A DNA stretch of 64,000 bases, from the NCBI RefSeq assembly GCF_001439685.1, contig NZ_JYLH01000001.1, forward strand, positions 248,001 through 312,000, in the 5' to 3' direction. The DNA comes from Pseudomonas libanensis (GTDB taxonomy: Bacteria > Pseudomonadota > Gammaproteobacteria > Pseudomonadales > Pseudomonadaceae). Shown one piece after another: positions 56,294 to 64,000 of this stretch. Position numbers and translations under genes: made by a program. Under the pieces are notes generated by a model. That model searched no databases. It saw nothing but the letters and a program-made list of their open reading frames with translations, and had not been told where the DNA came from. Positions within the stretch are counted from its first letter, which is position 1; each line of letters begins with the position of its first letter.

Positions 56294-57094
56294 ATGATCA
56301 AGAAGTACTGTGCGGCATTGCTGATTAGCTGTTTCCTGTTGGTACACGCAGGGCTGCTGAAGGCGGGTGCGCTGGACGATGCTGTTCGCCGTGGTGTGCT
56401 GAAAGTCGGCACGACCCCCAATTACGTGCCATTTGAAATGCTTGATAAGCAGGGGCGCATCATCGGCTTTGAAATCGACTTGCTCCATGCCATGAGCCGC
56501 GCGCTGGGCGTTCAGCTTGAGCTGGTAGCGGTGCCCTATAAGGAGCTGTTGCCGGGGCTGATGGCGAAAAAGTTTGATCTGATTGGCAGCGGCATGACGG
56601 TCACTCAGGAGCGCAATCTCAAACTCAATTTCAGCGACTCGTTTATCGTGGTGGGCCAGACTGTGCTGCTGCATCCTCGCCTGGCGGGTGCGGTTTCCAG
56701 CATTGAAGACTTGAACCAAACTGGTTATCGGGTCGTCGCCATTGAGGGCACCACGGGAGAGGCCGCCGCAAGCCGCTTTCTCGGGGCAGCGCGACTCAGC
56801 AGTGTGACGACCCCGGAAGAGGGGGTGCGGCAGGTCTTAGAGGGGGAGGTCGACGCCTTTGTGCATGACGCACCCTACAACCTGATCGCGATGAGCCGGC
56901 CGCAGAACAGCGCATTGCTGGCACTGGAACAACCCTTCACCTTCGAGCCCCTGGCCTTCGGCTTGAAAAAAGGTGATTACGACAGCCTCAACTGGATCAA
57001 TCACTTCCTCAACCAGATCGCCCAGGACGGCACCTACGATCGCCTGCATGACAAGTGGTTCACGGACGCTGCCTGGGTGTCTGAGCTTGAATGA
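56294..57094 (+). CDS. Amino-acid ABC transporter substrate-binding protein (paralog 1)
   Basis: 266 residues. Signal peptide IKKYCAALLISCFLLVHAGLLKA, then an SBP_bac_3 domain (GVLKVGTTPNYVPFEMLD ... GFEIDLLHAMSRALGV; LIGSGMTVTQERNLKLNFS; EGTTGEAAASRFLG). It is closely similar to the next gene through most of its length, so the two arose by tandem duplication, but is more diverged in the second half. ATG 56294 has GGGGG upstream; ATG 56282 is possible. Ligand unknown, likely a polar amino acid. Confidence 0.88.
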   Translation: MIKKYCAALLISCFLLVHAGLLKAGALDDAVRRGVLKVGTTPNYVPFEMLDKQGRIIGFEIDLLHAMSRALGVQLELVAVPYKELLPGLMAKKFDLIGSGMTVTQERNLKLNFSDSFIVVGQTVLLHPRLAGAVSSIEDLNQTGYRVVAIEGTTGEAAASRFLGAARLSSVTTPEEGVRQVLEGEVDAFVHDAPYNLIAMSRPQNSALLALEQPFTFEPLAFGLKKGDYDSLNWINHFLNQIAQDGTYDRLHDKWFTDAAWVSELE

Positions 57095-57219
57095 TCGTCA
57101 TAACTACCTACACATCGATCAATTGACCCGTCGCTGCGCCGATGTGTCTACCTCTGCATTGAACGGCAACGCTATCGGGGTTTTCCGACATACGCCGATA
57201 TGATTTACCCGTGAAACCT

Positions 57220-57247
57220 TTGTGACGGACAACGAGTGGGTTAGGAT
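57220..57247 (+). promoter_or_regulatory. Candidate promoter of binding-protein paralog 2
   Basis: TTGTGA (57220-57225) and TAGGAT (57242-57247) with a 16-bp spacer, overlapping the start of the duplicated leader segment. Confidence 0.4.
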
Positions 57248-57260
57248 CGCACCCCGAAAT
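57237..57260 (+). repeat. Leader repeat, copy 2
   Basis: Second copy of the 24-bp segment at 56248-56271, starting TGGGTTAGGATCGC, 52 bp upstream of the second binding-protein gene. Confidence 0.65.
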
Positions 57261-57312
57261 GGCGCAGCCCTTTGCGCGCCGACCTTATAAGAATCGTTCA
57301 GGGGACTTGTTG

Positions 57313-58110
57313 ATGAAAAAGTATCTTTCGATGCTGATGCTCGGTGTCACTGCGCTGGTCGCTGCCACTGCGGCACAGGCCGGTGCCATCGACGATGCGG
57401 TCAAGCGCGGCACGCTGAAAGTCGGCATGGACCCGACCTACATGCCGTTTGAAATGACCGACAAGCGCGGTGAGATCATCGGTTTCGAAGTCGACATCCT
57501 CAAGGCCATGGCCAAGTCCATGGGGGTCAAGCTGGAGCTGGTTTCTACCGGCTATGACGGCATCATCCCGGCCTTCCTGACCGGCAAGTTCGACATGATC
57601 GGCAGCGGCATGACCCTGACCCAGGAGCGCAACCTGCGCCTGAACTTCAGCGAACCCTTCATCGTGGTCGGCCAGACCCTGCTGATCCGCAAGGAGCTGG
57701 AAGGCACGATCAAGTCCTACAAAGACCTGAACGACGAGAAATACCGCCTGACCTCCAAGCTCGGCACCACCGGTGAAATGGTGGCCAAGAAGCTGATTTC
57801 CAAGGCCAAGTACCACGGCTACGACAACGAACAGGAAGGTGTGCTGGACGTGGTCAACGGCAAGGCCGATGCCTTTGTGTATGACGCGCCGTACAACGTG
57901 GTCGCCGAGAAGAAAGTCGGCAACGGCAAGCTGGTGTTCCTGGAGGAGCCCTTCACCTTCGAGCCCCTGGCGTTCGGTTTGAAGAAGGGTGACTACGACA
58001 GCATCAACTTCATCAACAACTTCCTGCACCAGATCAAGAACGACGGCACCTACGATCGCATCCATGACAAGTGGTTCAAGAGCTCCGAGTGGCTCAAGGA
58101 CATGGAATAA
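57313..58110 (+). CDS. Amino-acid ABC transporter substrate-binding protein (paralog 2)
   Basis: 265 residues. Signal peptide MKKYLSMLMLGVTALVAATAAQA, then an SBP_bac_3 domain (GTLKVGMDPTYMPFEMTDKRGEIIGFEVDIL; IGSGMTLTQERNLRLNF; SKLGTTGEMVAKKL). It has its own leader and GGGG ribosome site. It lies directly before the permease and ATPase genes across a hybrid REP pair, so it is the likely cognate binding protein. The locus recalls PA5076-PA5074 of P. aeruginosa. Confidence 0.92.
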   Translation: MKKYLSMLMLGVTALVAATAAQAGAIDDAVKRGTLKVGMDPTYMPFEMTDKRGEIIGFEVDILKAMAKSMGVKLELVSTGYDGIIPAFLTGKFDMIGSGMTLTQERNLRLNFSEPFIVVGQTLLIRKELEGTIKSYKDLNDEKYRLTSKLGTTGEMVAKKLISKAKYHGYDNEQEGVLDVVNGKADAFVYDAPYNVVAEKKVGNGKLVFLEEPFTFEPLAFGLKKGDYDSINFINNFLHQIKNDGTYDRIHDKWFKSSEWLKDME

Positions 58111-58131
58111 GGCCTGACACCGAGTTGCCTG

Positions 58132-58204
58132 CATCGCAGGCAAGCCAGCTCCCACATTGACTGTATTTACACATCAAATGTGGGAGGGGGCTTGCCCCCG
58201 ATGG
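58132..58204. repeat. Hybrid REP pair (type B + type A)
   Basis: The first arm, ATCGCAGGCAAGCCAGCTCCCACA, is type B; the second, TGTGGGAGGGGGCTTGCCCCCGAT, is type A. The arms are tail-to-tail. It lies between paralog 2 and the permease. Confidence 0.85.
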
Positions 58205-58238
58205 CGACCTATCAGGCAGCACATATCCGGAAAATGAA

Positions 58239-59198
58239 ATGAAACAGAAAAAAGCCCAATGGCCCTGGCACCTGCTGACCGTGGTCGTGCTGGTCGGCCT
58301 GGCGGGCGCCTTGTACTACGCCACCTCGTTGATGTCCTACGAATGGCGCTGGAACCGCGTGCCGCAATACTTCGCCTATCAAGCCGAGACCTCCCAGCGC
58401 GCTGCGGATATGTCCACCGTGGTCGAGTTGGTGCGCAAAGGCGATATGGCCGAAGTCACCCTGCGCAACGACGCCGGAGTGGAGCAAAAGCTCACAGTCG
58501 CCGATAACAGCCTGCAAGTGGCCCGCGGCGACGATGTGGCTGAGGGTGATGTGGTCGGCGTGACCCGGCAATGGGCATTGGGACCGTTGATGTGGGGCTT
58601 GTGGACCACGCTGTGGCTGTCGGTGGTGTCCGGCATCCTGGGCTTGGCCATTGGCTTGGCGACCGGGTTGTGCCGGCTCTCCAAAAACCCGACCTTGCGC
58701 GATCTGTCGACGATCTACGTCGAACTGGTGCGCGGTACGCCGTTGCTGGTGCAGATCTTCATTTTCTATTTCTTTATCGGCACGGTGCTCAATCTGTCCC
58801 GGGAGTTTGCCGGGATCGCCGCGCTGTCGTTGTTCACCGGCGCCTACGTGGCGGAAATCGTCCGCGCCGGGGTGCAGTCCATCACCCGTGGCCAGGACGA
58901 AGCGGCGCGTTCCCTGGGCTTGAGTGCCAGCCAGTCGATGCGCCATGTGGTATTGCCGCAAGCCTTCAAGCGCGTGCTGCCGCCCCTGGCCGGGCAATTT
59001 ATCAGCCTGGTAAAAGACACGTCGCTGGTGTCGGTGATCGCGATTACCGAGTTGCTCAAGAGTGGCCGCGAGGTGATCACCACCTCGTTCTCGCCGTTTG
59101 AGATCCTGTTCTGTGTGGCAGGCCTTTACCTGCTGATCAACCTGCCGCTGTCGAAAATGGCCAGCCGGCTTGAGCGGAGGCTCGCCCAAAGTGATTGA
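58239..59198 (+). CDS. Amino-acid ABC transporter permease
   Basis: 319 residues, HisM/GlnP-type inner-membrane permease. One N-terminal membrane segment (about 10-30) is followed by an unusual 80-residue polar stretch (about 31-110), then about five segments. The EAA loop ([36 protein letters not shown], about 225-260) is clear. Only one permease gene is present, so it would act as a homodimer. Its stop overlaps the ATPase start by 8 bp. Confidence 0.92.
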   Translation: MKQKKAQWPWHLLTVVVLVGLAGALYYATSLMSYEWRWNRVPQYFAYQAETSQRAADMSTVVELVRKGDMAEVTLRNDAGVEQKLTVADNSLQVARGDDVAEGDVVGVTRQWALGPLMWGLWTTLWLSVVSGILGLAIGLATGLCRLSKNPTLRDLSTIYVELVRGTPLLVQIFIFYFFIGTVLNLSREFAGIAALSLFTGAYVAEIVRAGVQSITRGQDEAARSLGLSASQSMRHVVLPQAFKRVLPPLAGQFISLVKDTSLVSVIAITELLKSGREVITTSFSPFEILFCVAGLYLLINLPLSKMASRLERRLAQSD

Positions 59199-59925
59199 AG
59201 TGCGCGATCTGGTAAAAGTCTTCGATACCCGTGGGCACGTGGTGCGCGCAGTGGACCACGTCACCACCCAGGTCGCCAAGGGCGAAGTGCTGGTGGTGAT
59301 CGGTCCGTCCGGCTCCGGCAAGTCCACCTTTCTGCGCTGCCTCAATGGCCTGGAAGAATTTGACTCGGGCTCGGTGAGCATTGACGGCCTGCAACTGGCT
59401 GACCCGAAGACCGATGTGAATGCCTATCGGCGTGAAGTCGGCATGGTGTTCCAGCATTTCAACCTGTTCCCGCACATGACCGTGCTGGAAAACCTGTGCC
59501 TGGCGCAAAAGGTCGTGCGCAAGCGCGGCAAGCAAGAGCGCGAGGCCAAGGCCCTGGCCCTGCTGGAAAAGGTCGGTATCGCACAGAAGGCCCATGAGTT
59601 TCCGTCACGCCTGTCTGGCGGCCAGCAGCAGCGGGTCGCGATTGCCCGGGCCCTGGCCATGGAGCCCAAGGTGATGCTGTTTGACGAGCCTACCTCGGCC
59701 CTCGACCCGGAAATGGTCGGTGAAGTGCTGGACGTGATGAAGACCCTGGCCCTGGAAGGCATGACCATGGTCTGCGTCACCCACGAGATGGGCTTTGCCC
59801 GGGAAGTGGCGGACCGGGTGCTGTTTTTCGACCACGGCAAACTGCTGGAAGATGCCGCGCCCGCCGCCTTCTTCGCCGCTCCCCAGGACCCACGGGCGCA
59901 GGCCTTCCTGCGCCAGGTGCTGTAG
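59191..59925 (+). CDS. Amino-acid ABC transporter ATPase
   Basis: 244 residues from GTG 59191 (GGAGG 10 nt upstream; a TTG at 59170 is less likely). Walker [10 protein letters not shown] (near 33), Q-loop [13 protein letters not shown], signature [18 protein letters not shown], Walker [15 protein letters not shown], His-loop VTHEM. GlnQ/HisP type without extra domains. Pairs with the upstream permease and binding proteins. Confidence 0.95.
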   Translation: MIEVRDLVKVFDTRGHVVRAVDHVTTQVAKGEVLVVIGPSGSGKSTFLRCLNGLEEFDSGSVSIDGLQLADPKTDVNAYRREVGMVFQHFNLFPHMTVLENLCLAQKVVRKRGKQEREAKALALLEKVGIAQKAHEFPSRLSGGQQQRVAIARALAMEPKVMLFDEPTSALDPEMVGEVLDVMKTLALEGMTMVCVTHEMGFAREVADRVLFFDHGKLLEDAAPAAFFAAPQDPRAQAFLRQVL

Positions 59926-59929
59926 CCGC

Positions 59930-61837
59930 TCAGACCTTGAAGCGGCCTACCGAACGCGCCAGCTCGGAGCCCAGGCGTGCCAGTTCAACACTGGCCGCCG
60001 CCGTCTGCTCACTGGCCGTCGAGGTTTGCTCCGACGCCTCCTTGACCTTCAGTACGCTGCGATTGATCTCCTCGGCTACCGCGCTTTGCTCCTCGGCCGC
60101 CGCGGCAATCTGCGGGTTCATTTCCTGGATCACCGAGACCGTGCGGGTGATGTTGGCCAGGGCATGACCTGCGCGACGCGTCAGTTCCACGCTGTTGTCG
60201 GTCAGGCTGAGGCTGTTGTCCATGATGTCGGCAGTGTGTTGTGTGCCCCGCTGCAACCCCTCGATCAACCCTTCGATTTCCTCGGCTGATTGTTGGGTAC
60301 GCTGGGCCAGGGTGCGTACCTCGTCGGCGACCACGGCGAAACCGCGACCTGCCTCACCCGCGCGTGCCGCTTCGATAGCGGCGTTGAGGGCCAACAGGTT
60401 GGTCTGCTCGGACACCGACTTGATCACCTCCAGCACGCTGCCGATCTTCTGGCTTTCCTGTTGCAGGCCTTGCATCGCCTCGCTTGAGCGGTTCATTTGC
60501 TCGGCCAGGTGCTCGATATGGGTAATCGCCTCGGCCACCACCTGGTCGCCCACGCCCGCTTGTTGATCAGCCTCGGTGGCGGCAATCGAGGCTTGCTCGG
60601 CATGGCGTGCGACCTCTTGGGAGGTGGCGAGCATTTCGTTCATAGCGGTGGCGACTTGTTCGGTCTCCAGTTTCTGGCCATTGACCCCGGCGCGGGTTTG
60701 CTCGGTGACGGCGGACAATTGCTCGGCGGCACTGGCGATCTGGCGGGCGCTGTCGTTGATGCCACCGATCAGCGTGCGCAGGTTCAGGGTCATCTGGCCG
60801 ATGCTGCGCTGCAATTGGCCCAGTTCGTCGCGTCGCGATGTGGTGATGTCATGGCTCAGGTCACCCTCGGCGATGCGGTTGGCAGTTTGCAGTGCCTGGC
60901 GCAGCGGCCTGACGATCTGGCCTGCGATCAACCAGGCAGCAAGGGCGCCGAGCAGTAACGCCGCGCCGGTTACGTAGAGCATCAGCAGGCGTGCCAGGTC
61001 GGCTTCCTTATCGCGTTGCAGGGTCTGTTCCTCGCTCAGCCGGTCACTTTGTGACAGCAGTTGGTCCAGCCATTGCTCCAGTTGATTCTGCGTGTTTTCA
61101 ACGGTGAGCTGCGTGTCTTTCAGGTGATTGAGCTGGGTGCGGTAATCGAGCAGGGCGCTGTTCAGCGCGGTGCTGTCGACCGGCAGCGCCGTCACGGCAG
61201 ACTGGGCGCTGTCGAGGGTTTTGAGCGCAGCGTCCACCGCTTGAGTGTAGAGCTGCAGTGTGTCGGCGGCCCAGGCGGGGGACTTGGCGCGGTCTTCGGC
61301 TGCCTCCATGGCTTGGCGCAGGCTCTCCACGCTGTCCAGGGCTTTCTCGTCATTCTGGTCGGGCAAGTCGCTGGACAGTTGTCCAAGTGTGTCACTGGCG
61401 GTCACGGAGCTGATGGTGAGCCGTTTCTGCGCTTGCTCGCGTTGGTCCATCAGATTGGGCAGGCCTGCCAGTGCCGTCTTGAAGCGTGCGCCGAGACGAC
61501 TGGAGTCTTGGACTTGTTGCAGGTGCGTGGGGATTTTCAGGCGGTCGGCCAACTCGGCCAGGTAACCGTCGATTTTTTCCATGTGCCGGCCGAGTTTGTC
61601 AAAGCTCGCCGGGTCATTCACGACGCGGTACACAATCCGGTCGGCGCGCAATTCTTCGCCGGTCACGGCGAGACGCGAAAGGGTGGTCAAGGTTTGAGCG
61701 CGAAACAGCGAGGCGCTCAGGGCCTGCCATCCCGTCAGGGCGACAGCCATGCACAGCGCCAGTACCAGGCCGAAGCCAAGGATGAGTTTGAGGGTGACGC
61801 TGGTGTTGCCTAATACGCGGGTCAGTGGTCGAAACAT
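59930..61837 (-). CDS. Methyl-accepting chemotaxis protein, HBM-type sensor (A)
   Basis: 635 residues. Membrane segments at about 15-35 and 285-307 enclose a 250-residue helical periplasmic domain, the length expected of the helical bimodular (HBM) class; HAMP follows (about 308-360), then the signalling domain with [41 protein letters not shown] hairpin tip. A sigma-28 promoter candidate lies upstream and GGAGG precedes the ATG. Family knowledge: HBM receptors sense organic acids; P. aeruginosa McpK (2-oxoglutarate) is encoded at a similar place. Ligand not determinable here. Confidence 0.9.
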   Translation of the reverse strand: MFRPLTRVLGNTSVTLKLILGFGLVLALCMAVALTGWQALSASLFRAQTLTTLSRLAVTGEELRADRIVYRVVNDPASFDKLGRHMEKIDGYLAELADRLKIPTHLQQVQDSSRLGARFKTALAGLPNLMDQREQAQKRLTISSVTASDTLGQLSSDLPDQNDEKALDSVESLRQAMEAAEDRAKSPAWAADTLQLYTQAVDAALKTLDSAQSAVTALPVDSTALNSALLDYRTQLNHLKDTQLTVENTQNQLEQWLDQLLSQSDRLSEEQTLQRDKEADLARLLMLYVTGAALLLGALAAWLIAGQIVRPLRQALQTANRIAEGDLSHDITTSRRDELGQLQRSIGQMTLNLRTLIGGINDSARQIASAAEQLSAVTEQTRAGVNGQKLETEQVATAMNEMLATSQEVARHAEQASIAATEADQQAGVGDQVVAEAITHIEHLAEQMNRSSEAMQGLQQESQKIGSVLEVIKSVSEQTNLLALNAAIEAARAGEAGRGFAVVADEVRTLAQRTQQSAEEIEGLIEGLQRGTQHTADIMDNSLSLTDNSVELTRRAGHALANITRTVSVIQEMNPQIAAAAEEQSAVAEEINRSVLKVKEASEQTSTASEQTAAASVELARLGSELARSVGRFKV

Positions 61838-61914
61838 GATGCACCTCCATCAGCAAAGAAAGAGCGTTTCGCACCCCGGCTGACGCAGGTCAGGAGGAGT
61901 GGGAACGCTAAATC

Positions 61915-61941
61915 TTTTCGGCATAGGGCGCGTAAGAATTG
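61915..61941 (-). promoter_or_regulatory. Sigma-28 (FliA) promoter candidate of chemoreceptor A
   Basis: On the minus strand CAATTCTT, 11 bp, GCCGAAAA. The -10 matches GCCGATAA at 7 of 8 positions with exact 11-bp spacing; the -35 matches TAAAGTTT at only 4 of 8. Confidence 0.6.
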
Positions 61942-61976
61942 ACCTGAAAGATGTGTAGGAAATTTCACAAGTTGCA

Positions 61977-61997
61977 GGCGGCCCAGGACGGGCCGCC
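61977..61997 (-). terminator. Possible terminator of chemoreceptor B
   Basis: GGCGGCCC and GGGCCGCC form an 8-bp stem around AGGAC, 18 bp beyond the stop of the upstream chemoreceptor. There is no good T-run, so it may be a weak stop only. Confidence 0.45.
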
Positions 61998-62014
61998 ACT
62001 TGGGTGGGATCAGG

Positions 62015-63931
62015 TCAGACCCGGAAGCGGCCGACCAATGCTTGCAGATGGGTGCCCAGGCGCGCCAGTTCGGTACTCGAGGCGGCGGTCTCTTCGCTGG
62101 CTGCCGCCGTTTGCTCGGAGATATCGCGCACATTCAGCACGCTGCGGTTGATCTCTTCGGCTACGGCACTTTGTTGCTCGGCGGCGGTGGCGATCTGTGA
62201 GTTCATCGCCTGGATGGTCGAGACGGTGCGGGTGATATTGCCCAACGCGTTACCGGCTCGGCGCGTCAGCTCAACGCTGCTTTCGGTCAGCCCACGACTG
62301 TTGTCCATGATGGCTGCCACCTGCTGTGTGCCGCTTTGCAGCCCGACGATCAGCTCTTCGATCTCCTCAGTGGACTTCTGCGTGCGCTGGGCCAGGCTGC
62401 GCACCTCATCGGCCACCACGGCAAAGCCGCGGCCGGCCTCACCGGCACGCGCCGCTTCAATGGCTGCGTTGAGGGCCAGCAAGTTGGTCTGCTGGGCCAC
62501 GGACTTGATCACGTCGAGCACGCTGCCGATCTTGTCGCTTTCACGCTTCAGCTCGCCCATGGCGACCGTGGAATTGCCGACCTCGGTCGCCAGGCGTTCG
62601 ATCTGGGCGATGGCTTCACCGACCACCTGGTCGCCTTCACGGGCCTGCTGGTCGGCGGCCACGGCGGCTTCGGACGCCTCCTCGGCATTGCGCGCCACTT
62701 CCTGCACAGTGGCCGCCATTTCGTTCATGGCGGTAGCCACCTGGTCGGTCTCGACTTTCTGGCTATTGACCCCGGCGCTGGTCTGCTCGGTCACCGCGGA
62801 CAACTGCTCGGCCGCGCTGGCGATCTGGGTGACACCTTCGCTGATACCGCCGATCAACTCGCGCAGGCCCACGGTCATACTCTGCATGGCGCGTTGAAGC
62901 TGGCCCAGTTCGTCCTGACGGCCGGAATCCAGATTGTGGCTCAGATCGCCGGAGGCCACGCGCTCGGCGACTTTTAGGGTCTGGTTCAGGGGGATGACGA
63001 TCTGGCGAGTAATAGCCCAGGCGGCGAGCACGCCGACGATCAATGCCAGTACGGTGGCGAGCAATAGCCAATATTTGGCCTGGGCGGCATCGTGATCGCG
63101 CACGGCGGTTTGCGATGTGGTGAGTTTGTCACTGTGGCCCAGCAGGATGTCGCCTTGGGCGGTCATGATTTTCAACGCCGCCGCACTGGCCACCTGGGCG
63201 TCGCGATACTGGCTGACTGCAGCGCGGTAGGCTTGCAGTGAAACAGCCGCTTCTTGCAGGTTGGCCTGATACTGCGCCGGCACCTGGCCTTCGAGTTCAG
63301 TGGCTTTCTTGAGGGCGTTGTCGATGGCGTCCAGGGCCGGCTGCTCGGCTTCTACCTTGCCGCTGTAGGTGTAGCCGCGTACCTGGAAGCGCGCTTGCTG
63401 GATCAGCTTGCTCAGGTCAACGACGCTATTGAATTGGGTGACGCTGTCGCCTTGCAGCAGGGCTTTTTCAACTTCGTTGATCTTGGCCACGGCGTTGTCG
63501 GCGGTATCGCCGAGCTTGCTGCGCGCGCCCTCACGCTTAAGGCCCGCCTGGACCATGGCGGCGAAGGCTTTTTTATACTGGTTCAAGGCTTCCAGCTGTT
63601 GTTCGACCAAGGCTTTATCGTCGGGTTGCTCAATCAGCTCGGCGGCGGTTTTCAAGCCGCTGTCCAATTGGGCGAGCAGGCCGTTGACCGCGTCGGTGCC
63701 TTGTTCGCCGCGGCGCATTTCGAAGTCCAGGCGCGCCAGGCGCAGGTCCTTGGTCAGGCCGTTGAGGCTGGAGATAAAGCCCAGCTTGTCGCCGCGACTG
63801 ATCACGTCACCCAGGCCGGTCCAGCCGGTAAAGGTGATCAACAGCGTCAGGATCAACACCAGGCCAAAGCCGACGCTCAGCTTGCGGTTGACGCTGACAT
63901 TCCCCAGTTTCTCGGCTAACCAACGATACAT
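62015..63931 (-). CDS. Methyl-accepting chemotaxis protein, HBM-type sensor (B)
   Basis: 638 residues. Same layout as chemoreceptor A: membrane segments at about 18-38 and 285-307, a 245-residue helical sensor with [13 protein letters not shown] near 69, HAMP, and a signalling domain containing [27 protein letters not shown]. The cytoplasmic parts of A and B are highly alike, the sensors much less so, indicating duplication followed by change in ligand. ATG 63931 is preceded by AGGGGAG. A sigma-28 promoter lies at the window edge. Confidence 0.92.
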   Translation of the reverse strand: MYRWLAEKLGNVSVNRKLSVGFGLVLILTLLITFTGWTGLGDVISRGDKLGFISSLNGLTKDLRLARLDFEMRRGEQGTDAVNGLLAQLDSGLKTAAELIEQPDDKALVEQQLEALNQYKKAFAAMVQAGLKREGARSKLGDTADNAVAKINEVEKALLQGDSVTQFNSVVDLSKLIQQARFQVRGYTYSGKVEAEQPALDAIDNALKKATELEGQVPAQYQANLQEAAVSLQAYRAAVSQYRDAQVASAAALKIMTAQGDILLGHSDKLTTSQTAVRDHDAAQAKYWLLLATVLALIVGVLAAWAITRQIVIPLNQTLKVAERVASGDLSHNLDSGRQDELGQLQRAMQSMTVGLRELIGGISEGVTQIASAAEQLSAVTEQTSAGVNSQKVETDQVATAMNEMAATVQEVARNAEEASEAAVAADQQAREGDQVVGEAIAQIERLATEVGNSTVAMGELKRESDKIGSVLDVIKSVAQQTNLLALNAAIEAARAGEAGRGFAVVADEVRSLAQRTQKSTEEIEELIVGLQSGTQQVAAIMDNSRGLTESSVELTRRAGNALGNITRTVSTIQAMNSQIATAAEQQSAVAEEINRSVLNVRDISEQTAAASEETAASSTELARLGTHLQALVGRFRV

Positions 63932-63973
63932 GCTGCGAACTCCCCTGGAACAAGGCTTGGACTTATCCAGAGG

Positions 63974-64000
63974 CTATCGGCATGTGCATAGGATTCTGTA
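63974..64000 (-). promoter_or_regulatory. Sigma-28 (FliA) promoter of chemoreceptor B
   Basis: On the minus strand TACAGAAT, exactly 11 bp, GCCGATAG. The -10 matches GCCGATAA at 7 of 8 positions, the -35 TAAAGTTT at 5 of 8. About 43 bp upstream of the start codon. Confidence 0.7.

Overview
The window reads as core chromosome of a fluorescent Pseudomonas, most likely the P. fluorescens group. The base composition is GC-rich. The gene order matches what I recall of Pseudomonas chromosomes (his, gpmI/envC/ctpA, secB, ntrBC, glnA, thiI, typA, hut, opgGH, in that order). The gaps between genes carry many REP/REPIN palindromes of the kind typical of this group. I see no rRNA, tRNA, CRISPR array, prophage, insertion sequence or defence island. 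Species assignment is inference from memory, not from a database search.

Layout. 1-2129 is the 5' part of an asmA gene cut by the window edge. 2456-4117 is an OFA-type MFS carrier. 4382-8253 is the histidine biosynthesis block hisB-hisH-(DUF2164)-hisA-hisF followed by a periplasmic solute-binding protein. 8407-13612 (minus strand) holds a divergent polysaccharide deacetylase, ctpA, an EnvC-like protein and gpmI, a cell-envelope/division block also found in E. coli. 13764-14948 is rhodanese-grxC-secB. 15068-15962 is a head-to-head pair, trmL and a small membrane protein. 16408-21422 (minus) is the nitrogen-control block ntrC, ntrB, a periplasmic chorismate mutase and glnA, with sigma-54 and NtrC-type sites. 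21756-25170 is thiI and typA. 25365-33848 holds a YkgJ protein, glgP, a very large DUF2339 membrane protein, fbp, a small lipoprotein and a lipocalin.

33975-49892 is a complete histidine-utilisation locus: hutF, divergent hutC-hutD, then hutU, a urocanate-type permease, hutXWV, hutH1, hutH2, a histidine permease, hutI and hutG. It encodes the five-step route histidine > urocanate > imidazolone propionate > formiminoglutamate > formylglutamate > glutamate + formate, with HutF and HutG as the last two steps. A sigma-54 promoter, a HutC-like operator over the expected start site and an unexplained 23-bp palindrome lie upstream of hutU. The window thus contains the biosynthesis of histidine, its breakdown, and the NtrBC/GlnA system that senses and uses the nitrogen released.

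50135-56106 is pip, dtd and the periplasmic-glucan genes opgG/opgH. 56294-59925 is an amino-acid ABC transporter with two tandem paralogous binding proteins. 59930-63931 is two chemoreceptors on the minus strand, each preceded by a good sigma-28 (FliA) promoter candidate.

I did not find a previously undescribed system. The points most worth following are: HutH1, whose sequence lacks the Ala-Ser-Gly triad that forms the histidase cofactor; the palindrome upstream of hutU; REPINs that split the hut operon into segments; a chorismate mutase whose start region is built against a REPIN just downstream of the glnA terminator; a stop-loss extension of GrxC; and paired structured repeats at 15962-16271.
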